DNA from: Emydura subglobosa
Taxonomy: Eukaryota; Chordata; Testudines; Chelidae
Assembly: GCA_007922225.1 (NCBI GenBank)
Contig: ML679970.1
Coordinates: 18,216,290 to 18,280,289, forward strand
Length of the DNA stretch: 64,000 nucleotides
Direction of reading: 5' to 3'
The notes under the pieces were generated by a model. The model saw only the letters and a program-made list of their open reading frames with translations, was not told the origin of the DNA and did not search any database. This document shows positions 47,321 through 58,255 of this stretch, one piece after another. The first letter of the stretch is position 1. Each line of letters starts with the position of its first letter. The position numbers and the translations under genes are program-made.

Positions 47321-47322
47321 CC

Positions 47323-47480
47323 CAGTGGTTCTCAAACTCCATGGACCATCAGTCATCCTCACAGCCTTTCCTCGTGGTCCCAGGATGAAGCCAACCAGTG
47401 GGGAGCTGATGTGTTCGGGTGCAGATATGGGTCTATGGGAAAGTCTCTCTCTCACCAAAGTTGCCCACAGTATAAAAGAG
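47323..47480. mobile_element. hAT-like left end
   Basis: CAGTGGTTCTCAAACT at 47323-47338 is a typical hAT-family terminus. No matching right end was found, so the limits to the right are a guess. Confidence 0.45.
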
Positions 47481-47910
47481 GTGGGGAATGTACTTTGAAC
47501 CTACAGACTCAGCTGAATACAGACCCCGGTATCATCAGTTTAAGTTCCAGTGTTTAAGCCATTCCTGGACTAGCTAACAGATCCCTTCTCTACCCCCTAC
47601 GACAATTTGACCTGCCTCTTTGAGTTTCCAAAAGCTGTGATGTGCCAGCAACTGGTTTTCTTATAGATGTCTGCCACCTGGCTGTAAACGGGAGTAATCA
47701 AAATTGTAGGCTAGCTTTGACCCCTCTGGAGAGAGAGGCGCTCCATCTGCCCTTACTGTGACCTTTCATGAGTTGGGCACCAGGCCCAAGTATTTTTGCT
47801 GTAGCTTCAAGTGGGTTTATTCGTGGCTGATTATTTAATCAGGCAAAGCGTTGCTGGTTTAAACAAACATTTTTAGGTCTCTCCTGAATGTGTTCACTGA
47901 GTGAATAATA
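47481..47910. other. No gene recognised
   Basis: Unassigned. Confidence 0.45.
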
Positions 47911-47914
47911 ATGA

Positions 47915-48140
47915 ACAGAATACTTTATGCTAATATTGCACCTTTCATCCAATGCCATCAAAATGCTTCAGTCGTGGAACTCATTAGGAAGATCCTCATT
48001 TTTAGAGAAGGGGAAATGAAGGCACGTAGTGGTGAAGTGATTTACGCCAAAAGGTCTCATGAGTCATGGGCAGAGCAGAGAATAGAACCCAGCAGTTCTG
48101 ACCGCCAGCCCCTCGCTCTAATCATTGGACAACATCACGT
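47915..48140 (-). mobile_element. MIR-like SINE
   Basis: Reverse-order blocks: gcacctttcatccaatgcca, then aaaatgcttcagtcgtgg, then gagaaggggaaatgaaggca, then aatagaacccagcagttctg and the head ctcgctctaatcattggaca. Confidence 0.8.
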
Positions 48141-49649
48141 GCAAAAGCAACAACTGAGCCTCTCAGACCCAGGCTCTAAACTTAGAGCACCCTGCCTCCC
48201 AGATGATTCTCCTCCATCCTTTTTTTGTCCCACAAAGCAGGACTTTGTCAGTATTTGACAGCCCATGGGAGGTGATGTCATATGGGGCATAAATGGTGTA
48301 CAGAGTAAGCTGCATGACCTTAGACCCTTCCTAGCCCCAGGGTAAACATACTCCTGTGAGTTCGCTTTCAAAGAACCCAGTATATCTTATCTACCATCCT
48401 CCCTGCTCCCACAAGGGGCCCCCATTGCATCTGGCAGCAGGAGCTGTTCAAAGATACAGAGCTGCATGATCAGGGAACGCCACGGGGGCTCAAGATGCTC
48501 TGCTCCCACCGTACTCAGGTCCACTATGAGAGTTCACTCAATCCAGCCCAATGCAGCAACCCTTGGATGACCTTCCCCCAAGCAGCAGGGTAGCTGTATG
48601 GTGAGTGAAGGAACGGAGAGAGGATCATCAAAAAACAAGGGGAAAGGCAAAGAGGAATGTAAAAAGTAGATAAAAATACACCAATAAGAAAAGATACAAA
48701 AGAATGGGTGGGAGGCACAGAACAAAGATAGTAGCAATTGTCAGGTCATGGGATAAAGCGACCCTGTGGGCTGGCCTTTACCAATCCCTGAGAAGGAGAT
48801 CTAATAAAAACAAGACAGGGAACCAATGCCTTGAATGTAACCTTGTTTACTCTCTAAAAGACCCATCAATACTCTTCTCATGCTGAAATTATCACCAGAT
48901 GATCACAAAAGTGTCATTTTCCAGGAAACCCTGCACAGAGAAAGTTGGAGAATTTGCAACTGGCCTTGCCAGTGTGTGTGGTTTGGGACCAGCAATTGGA
49001 CCCTTGGGACAGGAAAGATCAGACACCTCATGAGTTGGAGCAGGAAAGGTGACATACTGGGGACACTAAGTTTACAAAATGATATTGTAAACTGTAGGTG
49101 GGATATTGGTGCCAATCATTAGGGGAGTTAGAGAAACCTACATGGCTGCAAGAAGCAGGTGTTGGTTTTACTTTGTAGAACCTCAGCATGAAGTCAACAC
49201 TGTCTGGTTTTGGCCTAGCTTATTGTATTATCTTGGGGAAAAAATTCTGAAGATTTTCTCCTGCAAGTGGAGATGGTGGTTTTGTATGTTCTCCATTAAT
49301 GTAGCCTTATGGGAGGAAGCAGTGTCTCATGGATGCTGAAGTTTGTTTCTTTTGCACTGAAAATTGCCTGTGTGTTTCGTTGTCTATAGCAATTATCACA
49401 TTTTCACTAGGTGATTAGTATAAAGCTCTGAAATAATGCCAGCTTTGAAAAAGGATACATTTTTTAAAAAGAATGGTCCTGTGACTTCTCTGGCCAGTGT
49501 GGGGTGTTCAATACATACCAGAAGTCTAATCTAAAGAGACCATTCTGATTAGTCTCAGATCATCCACTGAAATTCTTTGCTGCATAGTTGGAAAGTTAGA
49601 ATTAATCCAAGTTTCAAAAGCACAAAGGACAGCTGAGTTTGTGTACATG
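48141..49649. other. No gene recognised
   Basis: Unassigned on both strands. Confidence 0.5.
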
Positions 49650-49657
49650 CTGAAGAG

Positions 49658-49798
49658 CAGTGTTTCTGAGCGACCGGTCCGTGAACTGGTGTCAATCCCT
49701 GAGATTTCCCTGACACAGTTTAAGAAGGCAGCAAGCCAGTCCTTTGTATCAAGAAGATTGATACCAGGGACTGGTATCAAAAAGGTTGAGAAACACTG
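49658..49798. mobile_element. hAT-like MITE, 141 bp
   Basis: Left end CAGTGTTTCTGAGCGACCGG; right end, reverse complemented, CAGTGTTTCTCAACCTTTTT. The first 11 bases of the ends match apart from one position. The 8 bases on the left (CTGAAGAG, 49650-49657) and on the right (CTGTAGAC, 49799-49806) agree at 6 of 8, consistent with a worn hAT target duplication. Confidence 0.75.
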
Positions 49799-49989
49799 CT
49801 GTAGACTGTATAGTAGTGCATTAGCAACAAAGCATAAACCATTCAACTTCCTGAAAAACTATCATATGTATATTTGGAGGAAAGGGGCGGGGAGGGAAAG
49901 GTGGCATCAGTTCCCTTTTCTGAAACCCAAAGTTATTTTATTTTAAATAGGAATGGGTAGAGTCATTTGGGTAGAAAGGAATGTTTGTT

Positions 49990-50070
49990 TTTTGTTATGT
50001 GTTTGTACAGCACCCTAGCAAAATGGGGTCCTGATCCATGATTAGGAGTTCTACAAAGAAATAATAAAAA
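49990..50070 (+). mobile_element. LINE/SINE 3' tail fragment
   Basis: tgtttgtacagcaccctagc, then aaaatggggtcctgatccat, then gattaggagttctac and an (AATAA)-like end. This is the same tail type as the element at 5505-6000, in the other orientation. Confidence 0.55.
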
Positions 50071-51320
50071 TAAAGACGCAAGGGCATCAGCCCCCAGAAC
50101 ATGCTCAATCTCCAAGATCTTTAGGGATGCAGCCATGGCCAAGGCCATCCATAACGAGGGCATGTGTCTCTAGGTTGCCTCTTAGCCACCACTGGTTGTC
50201 CCTATGTTCCTTGCCAGACAGATTCTGGTGGAACCTTGTTGATAAGATTCCCTCCAGTTGTTCGCTGTCCCTTACAAGAGGGAGGGAGGGTTCTGCAGCA
50301 TGGAGGCGACATTTTTTAGATAATAGGTCTCAAGTTGTTCATTCCCTCATAAAGATTAAGTGTAATGACATGCAGATGACTTTTTCAAACAATAATTAAA
50401 AATCCCATTGAATTGTGACTTTAATAAATGTAATAAATTTTGGCGTGTGATCAGGAGAGCTAACAAGTCTGCATAAATCCAATTTCAGACACAACTGAGA
50501 TCAGACTCTGACCCCCTATCACCAGCGTTCATCCCCTTCCATTGCAAATCTACTTCCACACTGATACTATGAAACCAGAAAGAGAACACTTCCATGTCTT
50601 AAAATCAGCCAGACACAACGTAAAGCAGATAGATCAAAATCTGTTTTTATCCCTAAAAAAAAAAGCAAGACAGCTGACATGACTACAGGCCTCTTGATAT
50701 AATTTCCTGTTGCTAATATACATTATAGCAAGATGCAGACTGGCTGACTCTGCCTTCCCCAGATTCGATATCAATAGCTGCTGGAAAGCAGAGATGGACC
50801 CAAGTATGACCTGGGATCTGAACATCCCTGAAATTTGGACTTGGCTCTGAACTTTGCCACATGTCACTCCACCTGCTATGGCCGAAATGTGAGACACAAT
50901 ATAAGAGAGTCCCAAAACTAGGGATAAAAAAGAATAATTCATGCAGGTATCCTAAAATGCTGTGGGATTCCTTCCTCTCCAGTAAACAGTTCCTTCTACA
51001 TCCTCAGTGTAGTGATTCTTTATTTCTGATGTAAATACTTTTCAGCAATAAATGTGAGAGCACATCAGATTTGCCTGGAAGGTAGTAACTTTGTGATTAA
51101 AATGAGCAATATCCACTGAAATGGAGGATAGTTGAGAAGTAGGTTTTGTGGAGGGAGACAGTGTTGATTAGGACAGATGAATGGACCTCTGTGGACAGAT
51201 TTCTTAGCAAGCTTCAGTCTTGCAGGGGCAAAGGGTGATGTGCTGAGCAAAGCAGGATTATATTGTGCTATCAGTTCAGGGGTGCATTATTTACAACCAT
51301 AGTTCAGTTAAAGTAAGCTA
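50071..51320. other. No gene; word-family repeat at 50790-50860
   Basis: gatggacccaagtatgacct, then gggatctgaacatcc, then cttggctctgaactttg, as in the repeat at 8651. The rest is unassigned. Confidence 0.45.
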
Positions 51321-51333
51321 TTAACGCTTTAAA

Positions 51334-51550
51334 TTAGTGGCTTAACCTTTTTTCATTTGCATACCCTTAAAAAATTTCAAACGGAGGTGTGGACCCCTTT
51401 GGGCATTTTAGACATAGTCCGCAAACCTCTAGGGGTCCACGGACTACAGGATGAAAGCCACTGTTGTATGGTAACAACAATCTTTCACAGACCCCTAAGT
51501 CATAGTCTGCAGACCCCAAGGGGTCCGTGGACCACAGGTTGAACATCACA
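51334..51550. mobile_element. hAT-like element, 217 bp, with 8-bp TSD GCTTTAAA
   Basis: An exact 8-bp direct repeat, GCTTTAAA, lies at 51326-51333 and 51551-51558. Ends TTAGTGGCTTAACC and (reverse complement) TGTGATGTTCAACC are worn hAT termini. The interior contains two related segments, ctctaggggtccacggact and ccaaggggtccgtggacca. No transposase frame, so non-autonomous. Confidence 0.8.
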
Positions 51551-51558
51551 GCTTTAAA

Positions 51559-52325
51559 TTATAGTGCCATTGATAATTACCATCTTCATACTAACGAAAC
51601 AGGTACTAGAGGCATCTACAGGCTTTAATGGCCTCTTATAGGTCACATAACAGAAGACATTGGTTATGAATTATTAAAATAAATAGTTTTAGAGCTTATT
51701 TCAAGATTATGTGATTGAATAACTGCATTGTGGGTTCTGAAATCCAGATCTGAATCCAAATTTCAGCTACTCTAGGGGCTGTTCAGACTTCTAGTTGTTG
51801 TTTGGGCCCATTTCAGAGTTAGTAGTTAGCCAGGATTAGATCTAAAGCCAAATTTTCCTGGAGATTAGATATATTTGAATCTAGGGTCATGGTTTGGCCC
51901 CATTAGAGCAATATCCTTGAACCATGAAGTCTGGATATGAATCTTCACAAATTTTGAGTATGGGGGGTAACCCAGAGCTCCATTTTGGGTCATCGCTAAT
52001 CATATCCAGGGAAACTGCGTAAAAGAAAGTAATTTCCCTAATTATTCACATAATCCTCAACCCCAGCCCTGGCTGTTTTGTGCTGTAAAGAGTAAATCCC
52101 CCAAATAACTGCTATAAAGCAACAGCTGAGAATTCCCTGGACAGAGTCATGCATTCCCCACCTCCTTCATACAAGGAAAGGATTTGGAAGGGAGCAAGCT
52201 AGGGCAGGAGTGACAAAACAGAATGCACTGTGCCTCTTCCTCAGCCAGTAGAGGAAGAGTAGTCTCTGTGAGATCACTGCAACCAACCACGATAACTAGA
52301 GCAGCTCTTAGGGGAACCAGGAAGA
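51559..52325. other. No gene; word-family repeat at 51740-51960
   Basis: aatccagatctgaatccaa, then gggcccatttcagagt, then tctggatatgaatcttc. This is the same dispersed word family. The rest is unassigned. Confidence 0.45.
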
Positions 52326-52327
52326 TG

Positions 52328-52823
52328 TCTAAGGGCTACACAGAGTAGTTTGCGTAACTGACGTCAACCGCTCAGCTTCCCTTCTGCGCACTGTTTACAC
52401 TGCGCTGAGCCGTTCCCGTCGACGCAGCGCTACGCTACTTGAGGGGGTGGACTTACTCAGTCGACTTCCTGATCAATTGAGCAGGTCTCTCTGAGCGCTC
52501 AATCGATCCTGAAAGATTGATCTGGTGGCAGCAATTTTGCCACCACCAGTATAAACGTAGCCTAAGGCTACGGCTACACTGACGGTGGCAAATTCAGTGC
52601 AGACCCACTCAGTCGATCCAGAAATCAACATACTAAGACCAGCTACACAAGTGGCGTAGTGCTGTGTCGACGGGAACACTGTTCCCATCAGGGCAGGGCA
52701 GTGCAGATGGAGCGCAGAAAAAAGCTCAGCAGTCGACGGGAATTACGCAAGTTTTTTGTGTACTTTGCGTAACTCCCGTCGACTGCCGCCAAATCTCACA
52801 GGTAAGTGTAGACAGGGCCTTAG
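52328..52823. mobile_element. CpG-rich foldback: two inverted copies of one MITE-like unit
   Basis: The segment is a long imperfect palindrome centred on gtagcctaaggctac (52557-52571). Left-arm words gcgtaactgacgtcaa, ctcagc, ctgcgc, ttcccgtcgacgcagcg and ctacgctactt recur reverse-complemented in the right arm, in mirror order. Inner arms gccaccaccagtataaacg and actgacggtggc face each other. Outer ends, taagggctacacag and gtagacagggcctta, also pair. It is far richer in CpG than its neighbours. It is either one foldback transposon or two copies of one element inserted head to head. Confidence 0.75.
52730..52785. repeat. Strong hairpin inside the foldback
   Basis: The arms at 52730-52751 (starts CAGTCGACGGGA) and 52763-52785 (ends TCCCGTCGACTG) are near-perfect reverse complements over about 22 bases, with a loop of about 11 bases. 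Confidence 0.85.
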
Positions 52824-52972
52824 AGCCAACATCCTCACTGGTTCCCCTCAGCTGTGCTGAGTAAAAACTCAGAGCAGCTGAGGATCTGTTCTGTCTATTG
52901 TTTGAACCTTCTTTGCCTCAAATAATTTTTTCTTCACAATCTTCTCTTCTGAATCTTATTCAGCCTCAATTT

Positions 52973-53320
52973 ATTGGTATATAAATGGTTTTCCCATGGA
53001 ATCTCACACCCAAATTGTATTGTCACAGGTCTTATTGAAATAGTTTTTCCATGTAAATGGAATTATAATACCATCATCACTTGTCCCTGTAGATTTGCAC
53101 TGAAATAATTTCTCTATTATATCTCACAAATTAATGCCGTTGGTCTCCTGAGATTGCACTTGAATAGTTTTCCATGCAATCTCACTTTTTAATGCCATTG
53201 TCAGTGGTCTTCACAGACTAGTATTGAAATGGTTTTCCCATATAATCTCACACTTGAACATAGCATCACTGTAGGTCCCTGCAGACTTGCATTAAAATAA
53301 CTTTCCCATTATAACATTAC
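52973..53320. repeat. Degenerate tandem repeat, about 64-bp unit, 5.5 copies
   Basis: Units start at about 52973, 53034, 53099, 53158, 53223 and 53291. Each opens with a form of attgaaatggttttcccat, then ataatctcaca, then a less kept middle, and ends with gtccctgcagacttgc-like words. Spacings are 61, 65, 59, 65 and 68 bases. The last unit is cut short. Copies are diverged, so it is old. Confidence 0.8.
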
Positions 53321-54930
53321 AAAGGGGACATTTTTGTTGTTGCTGCTGTACAAATGTCAGAGGCATTTTACACTTTTCTGTGCATAGAAAGTCCCAGTCA
53401 GGGTAAGAGAATCTATGTCATTTATGACAGGCACCAATGGTCAAAATATTGACCCTCTGAAAATAGTGTCAAGCACCACTTGTTATCAATTTTACTTGAA
53501 GCAGCATGGCTGAAACAGCTGCACTAACAACAGTGCAGAGGTGTCAGGCAGTATTTCCAAATGTTCTCATCTTTATCACTCGGGTATCTCTCCCTTCCCC
53601 CCTCCCTCTCTCCATGTTTCTTCAATCCCCTCTTCCTCAGTAATTTCTTGTTCTCCACTTTGACTGCAACGTTATTTTAAAAGGCCTATACTGCATCTGC
53701 TGACTGCTAGTTCATTTGCCTATGCTGCTGCTTGCCCTCCAAAAGAAAAGTTGAGATTAGCAGGCTAAACCACAGTACAACCAACCGCAAGTGGTCAAAA
53801 TTCTAGAGTCAGCCCTCAAAATTCATGAGATTAGTTTAAAAATCATGAAATTGTAAATAAAAAAAGTGAGTTCTTCTGAGTTTTGAGTCACTGAGGAGTT
53901 ATGTTTTCTAGCTTTTCTCTGCAAATGAAAGGCTAGAAACTTTTCTTAAATGAAAGCTGAGAGTTGTACAAAATAACATGACTCCAGGAGCTGGGGCTTT
54001 AACAAACAATCATCATAAGACTCAGGCTAAAACTGCAAGAACTGACCACACTGAAATTATAATCATTCAGATTGCCCCTCCTCCTTCTCTCACATCCTGT
54101 TGTATCACCTCATCTCAACTCCTCAAAATGAACAAAATACAAATATTGGACAGCGTTCTCTGATTTTCTCCCCATGAAGCTCAAGAGGATTTTGCTAGCG
54201 CTAAGTCTGCCACCTCTCTTTAGAGATGCTGTAGAACTATATAATTCAGTTACACTTCCCACAGAAGGTAGCCCCAAATAACCTGAGGGGGAGGAACAAT
54301 GGAATGGGCTTGCCTGTGACTGAAAGACTGGGTAAGCTTTAGTCAATGTGAGAAGTCTGATAAAACCTGCTTTTCCTCCCAAGATCAGTGCTAAGCAAAT
54401 CTGTGTCAAAGTGAATAAAACATCTTAATGCATCACCCAGAACATATTTCATTGTGTTACAATGGCAGCTACTAGCCTCTTCCTCAGAGAGAGTTATAAG
54501 GGGAAAGGTTCCTGCTGAGGCCCATAGCAGCGGGTAGCTGCTAATATATTTTGCACTACTTGAAGCACACAAGGGGCCAAAGCCATAGAGCTCAGAGGCA
54601 GATCAATATTTTGGATCCAGGTTTTTTTCCCGATCCATTATAGTGATGTTTGGATCTGTATTTGAACATTCCTAAATTACAGTGAGGTTCTTGTCTAGGG
54701 TTATAGTTAGTAATTTTATTATTCTTTGTGTTGTGATAACCATCAGCATGTGCCATTGGCAGGATTTTAATCTAAGAACATAAGATCCACATTGCAGACA
54801 TCTGCCACTTAAACTGCAGGAATAACTATTAGCTGATAGCAATAGTTGGCTGTTATCCACTAGGGGACTAACAATAAGAGGGAGAATAATAGACAGACAA
54901 TTTGCCAGTATGTTACAAAAGCACCCAAAG
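53321..54930. other. No gene; word-family repeat at 54595-54665
   Basis: ttttggatccagg, cccgatccattatag and gtttggatctgtatttg fit the dispersed word family. Frames at 53978-54572 have no domain. Confidence 0.5.
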
Positions 54931-54935
54931 CACTC

Positions 54936-55045
54936 CACTCAGAAGCAGGCTCCCATTGTGCTGAGCACTGTCCACACAGTTAGTAAGACATGGTCCATGT
55001 CCCAAAGAGCTTTCAATATAATTGAAAACAAGCTGCCACAAGCAA
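54936..55045 (-). mobile_element. LINE/SINE tail fragment
   Basis: ctcccattgtgctgagcact, then gtccatgtcccaaagagctt, then tcaatataattgaaaacaag. The same tail type as at 5505-6000, minus orientation. Confidence 0.55.
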
Positions 55046-55186
55046 AAGTAACAAATAAGAGAAGAAGGAAGAGAGTAATGGTTAGGGCTAGCTGGAAAAA
55101 ACAAACATTCTGTTTCATGAAAAATGTCAAGGTTTTGACATGCATTTCAGTTCCGGTATGGAATGAAACCAAGATCTTTCAAAAAA

Positions 55187-55201
55187 ATTTTTTTTTTTTT
55201 T
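55187..55201. repeat. Poly-T run
   Basis: A run of about 15 T preceded by an A-run. Confidence 0.9.
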
Positions 55202-55229
55202 AAATGAAAAGAATGCAAGAGACTATCCA

Positions 55230-55525
55230 CCAGCCTGGTGATTAGGGCACTCACCTGGCATGGGGAGGACCCAGGTTCAAGTCCCAGCTCCAAATCAGGC
55301 AAAACACTTCTCTAATGACTGACAAAACTTTGGTCAGGAAGGTTTCTCAGGTCCAGGATAGAATTTTTGGTCAACGAAAGAAAGAAACCCACCCCAGATT
55401 AGCCAACAAGCCAGTGGTTAGGGCACTCATTCAAGAGGTCCATGTTCAACTCTAAATCCCTGATCTGACTCAGGCCCAACAGAGATTCGAACCTGGGTCT
55501 CCTGACTGAGAGGGTGTGAAGGCTC
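55230..55525. mobile_element. Two tRNA-like SINE units, the second a foldback
   Basis: The first unit has tggtgattagggcactcacc as an A-box region and GGTTCAAGTCC as a B box (55274-55284). The second starts ccagtggttagggcactcat (55411) and contains, on the minus strand, GGTTCGAATC (55484-55493), an exact B-box consensus preceded by gagacccag. So a plus and a minus tRNA-like part face each other. The 21990-22085 fragment belongs to the same family. Confidence 0.65.
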
Positions 55526-58110
55526 CTACCAGAAATTCCATCCTGCACCTGAAAAGCTCTCTCAACAAACTGTCATTTTCCACTAAAAAAAATGTTTCAT
55601 CAAAAAGTCCGCAGCCAGCTGTAATAACGAAACAATCGTGTAGTTACACAAGTTAGCTACTGTACAGTTTCATGATTCTGAATCATGTCAGCTCTCTGTA
55701 ACTGCTGCTTAACCTAGCCCTCTTTACTTGGCTGATTTCTTGTAGACATCTCAGCAAAAGTGGATCTTGAGATTGGACTTTGACAAGGTTGACCTTGCTT
55801 GATCCTAGCTCCAATATCAAGGCAAATGAGGTAGTATATTTTGCAGGGAGAGGCACTGCTAAGAATAATTCAAAGACTCCAAATATCTCCAAATCCAATA
55901 ACTGAGTTTTAAGCCTCTGCTGCACACGCAACCCCAGCCTATGCTGTGTATGCCTCAGAGGCTCGCCAGGATGTGGCCCATCATTTCTGCACTCACTCAA
56001 TCTGCCCTTTAGCACAAAGTGTGCCGTAGGCAGTTCTTATGTTCCATGGAATTATAACTGAGTTCTTCTAACTGTACACATGAGTACCCAGTCCCTTCAT
56101 TAAGATCAGAGCTGTGATAATGACCGCCCAAGGAATTCGTACTGATCACATACTTAATAGGGAGAAAAATTTTAAAGATTAAATTAGGCACATATTAGCT
56201 AATGATACCTTAAGTTATTCTATGAAGATCCCTTGGTAATTAGAGGTAACAGGAGAAGCAGAGCATGAGAAAAGAACTCTCTCACTGTCACTTCATGCCA
56301 AGCATTCAGAAACCCCAGACTCAAGCTACATATTAACTTAAGGGATGCTTAAATGGGCACATTCAACAAAAAAAGTCATTAAACTATAGACTATTCAAAC
56401 TGAATTTTCAGAATCTAAAGTATTAATATGCTGGCGGTTCCATTATTTAATTTCATTAGGCTGAGACCATTAACATAGACTGGTTAAGTTTCATTTATAT
56501 TTGTAGAAAGTTTGGTCCAAATTCCCAAAGACAAAAACTCGGTAAGGGCACCATGCATACTTTTGCATATGCCTAACTCAGGTGTACACCCAGGATATCC
56601 ACGTGTACACATATACCCAACCTGTGCTCTTTAGGTATGCATTTATTGAAAAATGTGGGCCTCCATAGTCAATTTCACTTCCTGATTCTCATGCACTCGC
56701 ACAGATCTTTGGTTTGGATTCACAACACTTCACTGCCCTCTAAAACTTCCCCCTCCATTTTATCCTTGAAATTTTAAATACACTCACAAAAGCCTCTCTT
56801 TTCATAGCAGGCTTTGTAAAACACTTGTTAAAGAATCTAAACCTTGGGCCCAAATCCTAGCTGGCAGCATGTTCCTTTAATCCTGGACAACACATGACAT
56901 TGTGAACACAGAGGGATCAAGTAAAAACAGAAATGAATAGAACCTGACACATTACAGCATAGTGTCAGTGACTAATTTAAGCTTCTGTAGGCGATTCTGG
57001 GATGCTGTTGGAAAACATCAATGTGACAAGCAATACACTGAGAATGAATCACAATTTCAGGGTTGTTTGTGGCCACGGAACAAATGGAAAAATCAAAATG
57101 TCACAGGGTGGATTCTAGGCCTGACTTTGGATCATAAAAAAATCTTATTTATAAAATCAAACAAGAAGCTAATCATCTGCCTTTAGAACTGGAGCTTCTG
57201 AGCCTGTGACTGGTGGCAAGTATGTTGAAAAATTACATCTGTGACACCTGCTGGATGGAATCTGAGTCCATCAGCCAGAGATGGGCAATAAGTCTCTTCT
57301 TTCTCTGAGTCTGTGGCTGTTAAGGGCTTGCAAATCATTTTCTGTTCCACTTTAAAGCTGATTTAACAATAAGAAGAAGGTTACTGCTAATGCATCAGAA
57401 ATTGAACCTGTTAGATTATCAAGCCCATCCCTTGCTGCTGCATGAAAGTTTTTGTTTAAATATTAAATAGAAAAATTTTTCTGATGTCAAATTAATATGG
57501 AAACTGGTTTAAAAATACAGTCCTGTACATCAGCAGCTAACAGGGATCATATTGTTGCTTTTTATACTAACCAAATGGAGCAGGCATTGGTAAATGCAAT
57601 ACATACTTGAGAACACCACGTGGGGTTTAAGAAAGATGTTGAGGGGAAAAAAATAAAGATTGTGGAGAGCTGTCCTCTCTCTCTCGGCTTTTCAGATGAT
57701 ACTGAAATCAATTGTACTGCACGGCAGCAGCACAGTGAGATGAGATGACCCATCCAGCTCTGCCCAGCCTGAAAAGAGCCAATGAAGGAGAGAGACCGGA
57801 CCAGACCAACCAGATGATGTCCCCATCTGGAGAAGTGAGCCAGGGTTCATGGCAACAGCTGTCATGGCTGACCTGCCAACCCAATGCATCTGTCCATGAC
57901 TTTGCAGCTGCCGTGTATACAGAGAACGAAGTGACTATCATTCTTGATTCAGGAGGACTAACTTTCTTCCCCATCAAGGGCTGTTTGGCTGAATAAGAAA
58001 CTTTAACCAATATTCCGTCTCCAGAAAGGGACTTTTTTTAATGCAAAAAAAACAATCAAAACCCATCAATTTCAGTTTCAGAGCTTTTTACCTCATTTTG
58101 ATGTTTTCTT
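55526..58110. other. No gene recognised
   Basis: The plus-strand frame 57745-57996 (83 codons) is preceded by a ttttcag at 57688-57694, but an in-frame stop lies just before its ATG and no donor or domain is seen. I do not call it. At about 57410-57450 there may be a CR1 tail remnant. Confidence 0.45.
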
Positions 58111-58111
58111 T

Positions 58112-58255
58112 TTCATAGACTCTAAGGCCAGAAGGGACCATTGTGATCATCTAGCCTGACCTCCTCTGTAGCACAGGCCACAGAACTTCCCCACAATAAT
58201 TCCTAGAGCAGATCTTTTAGAAAAACATCCAATTTTAAATGTTTTCCAATTTTGT
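58112..58255 (-). mobile_element. CR1-type LINE 3' end
   Basis: ttcatagactctaaggccag, then aagggaccattgtgatcatc, then tagcctgacctcctctgtag, then agagcagatcttttagaaaa. This is the reverse complement of the CR1 terminal block at 31870-31985 and the UTR at 31400. Confidence 0.88.

Noticed and set aside
49250..49500. Possible RNA gene or hairpin in the unassigned stretch
   Set aside because: No paired arms beyond chance length were seen.
55274..55284. Genuine tRNA gene at the B-box-like sequence
   Set aside because: No cloverleaf with paired acceptor stem could be made; repeated copies point to a SINE.
57745..57996. 83-codon plus-strand frame after a ttttcag acceptor-like site
   Set aside because: An in-frame stop just before the ATG, no donor site match and no recognisable domain. 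I could not raise it above chance.
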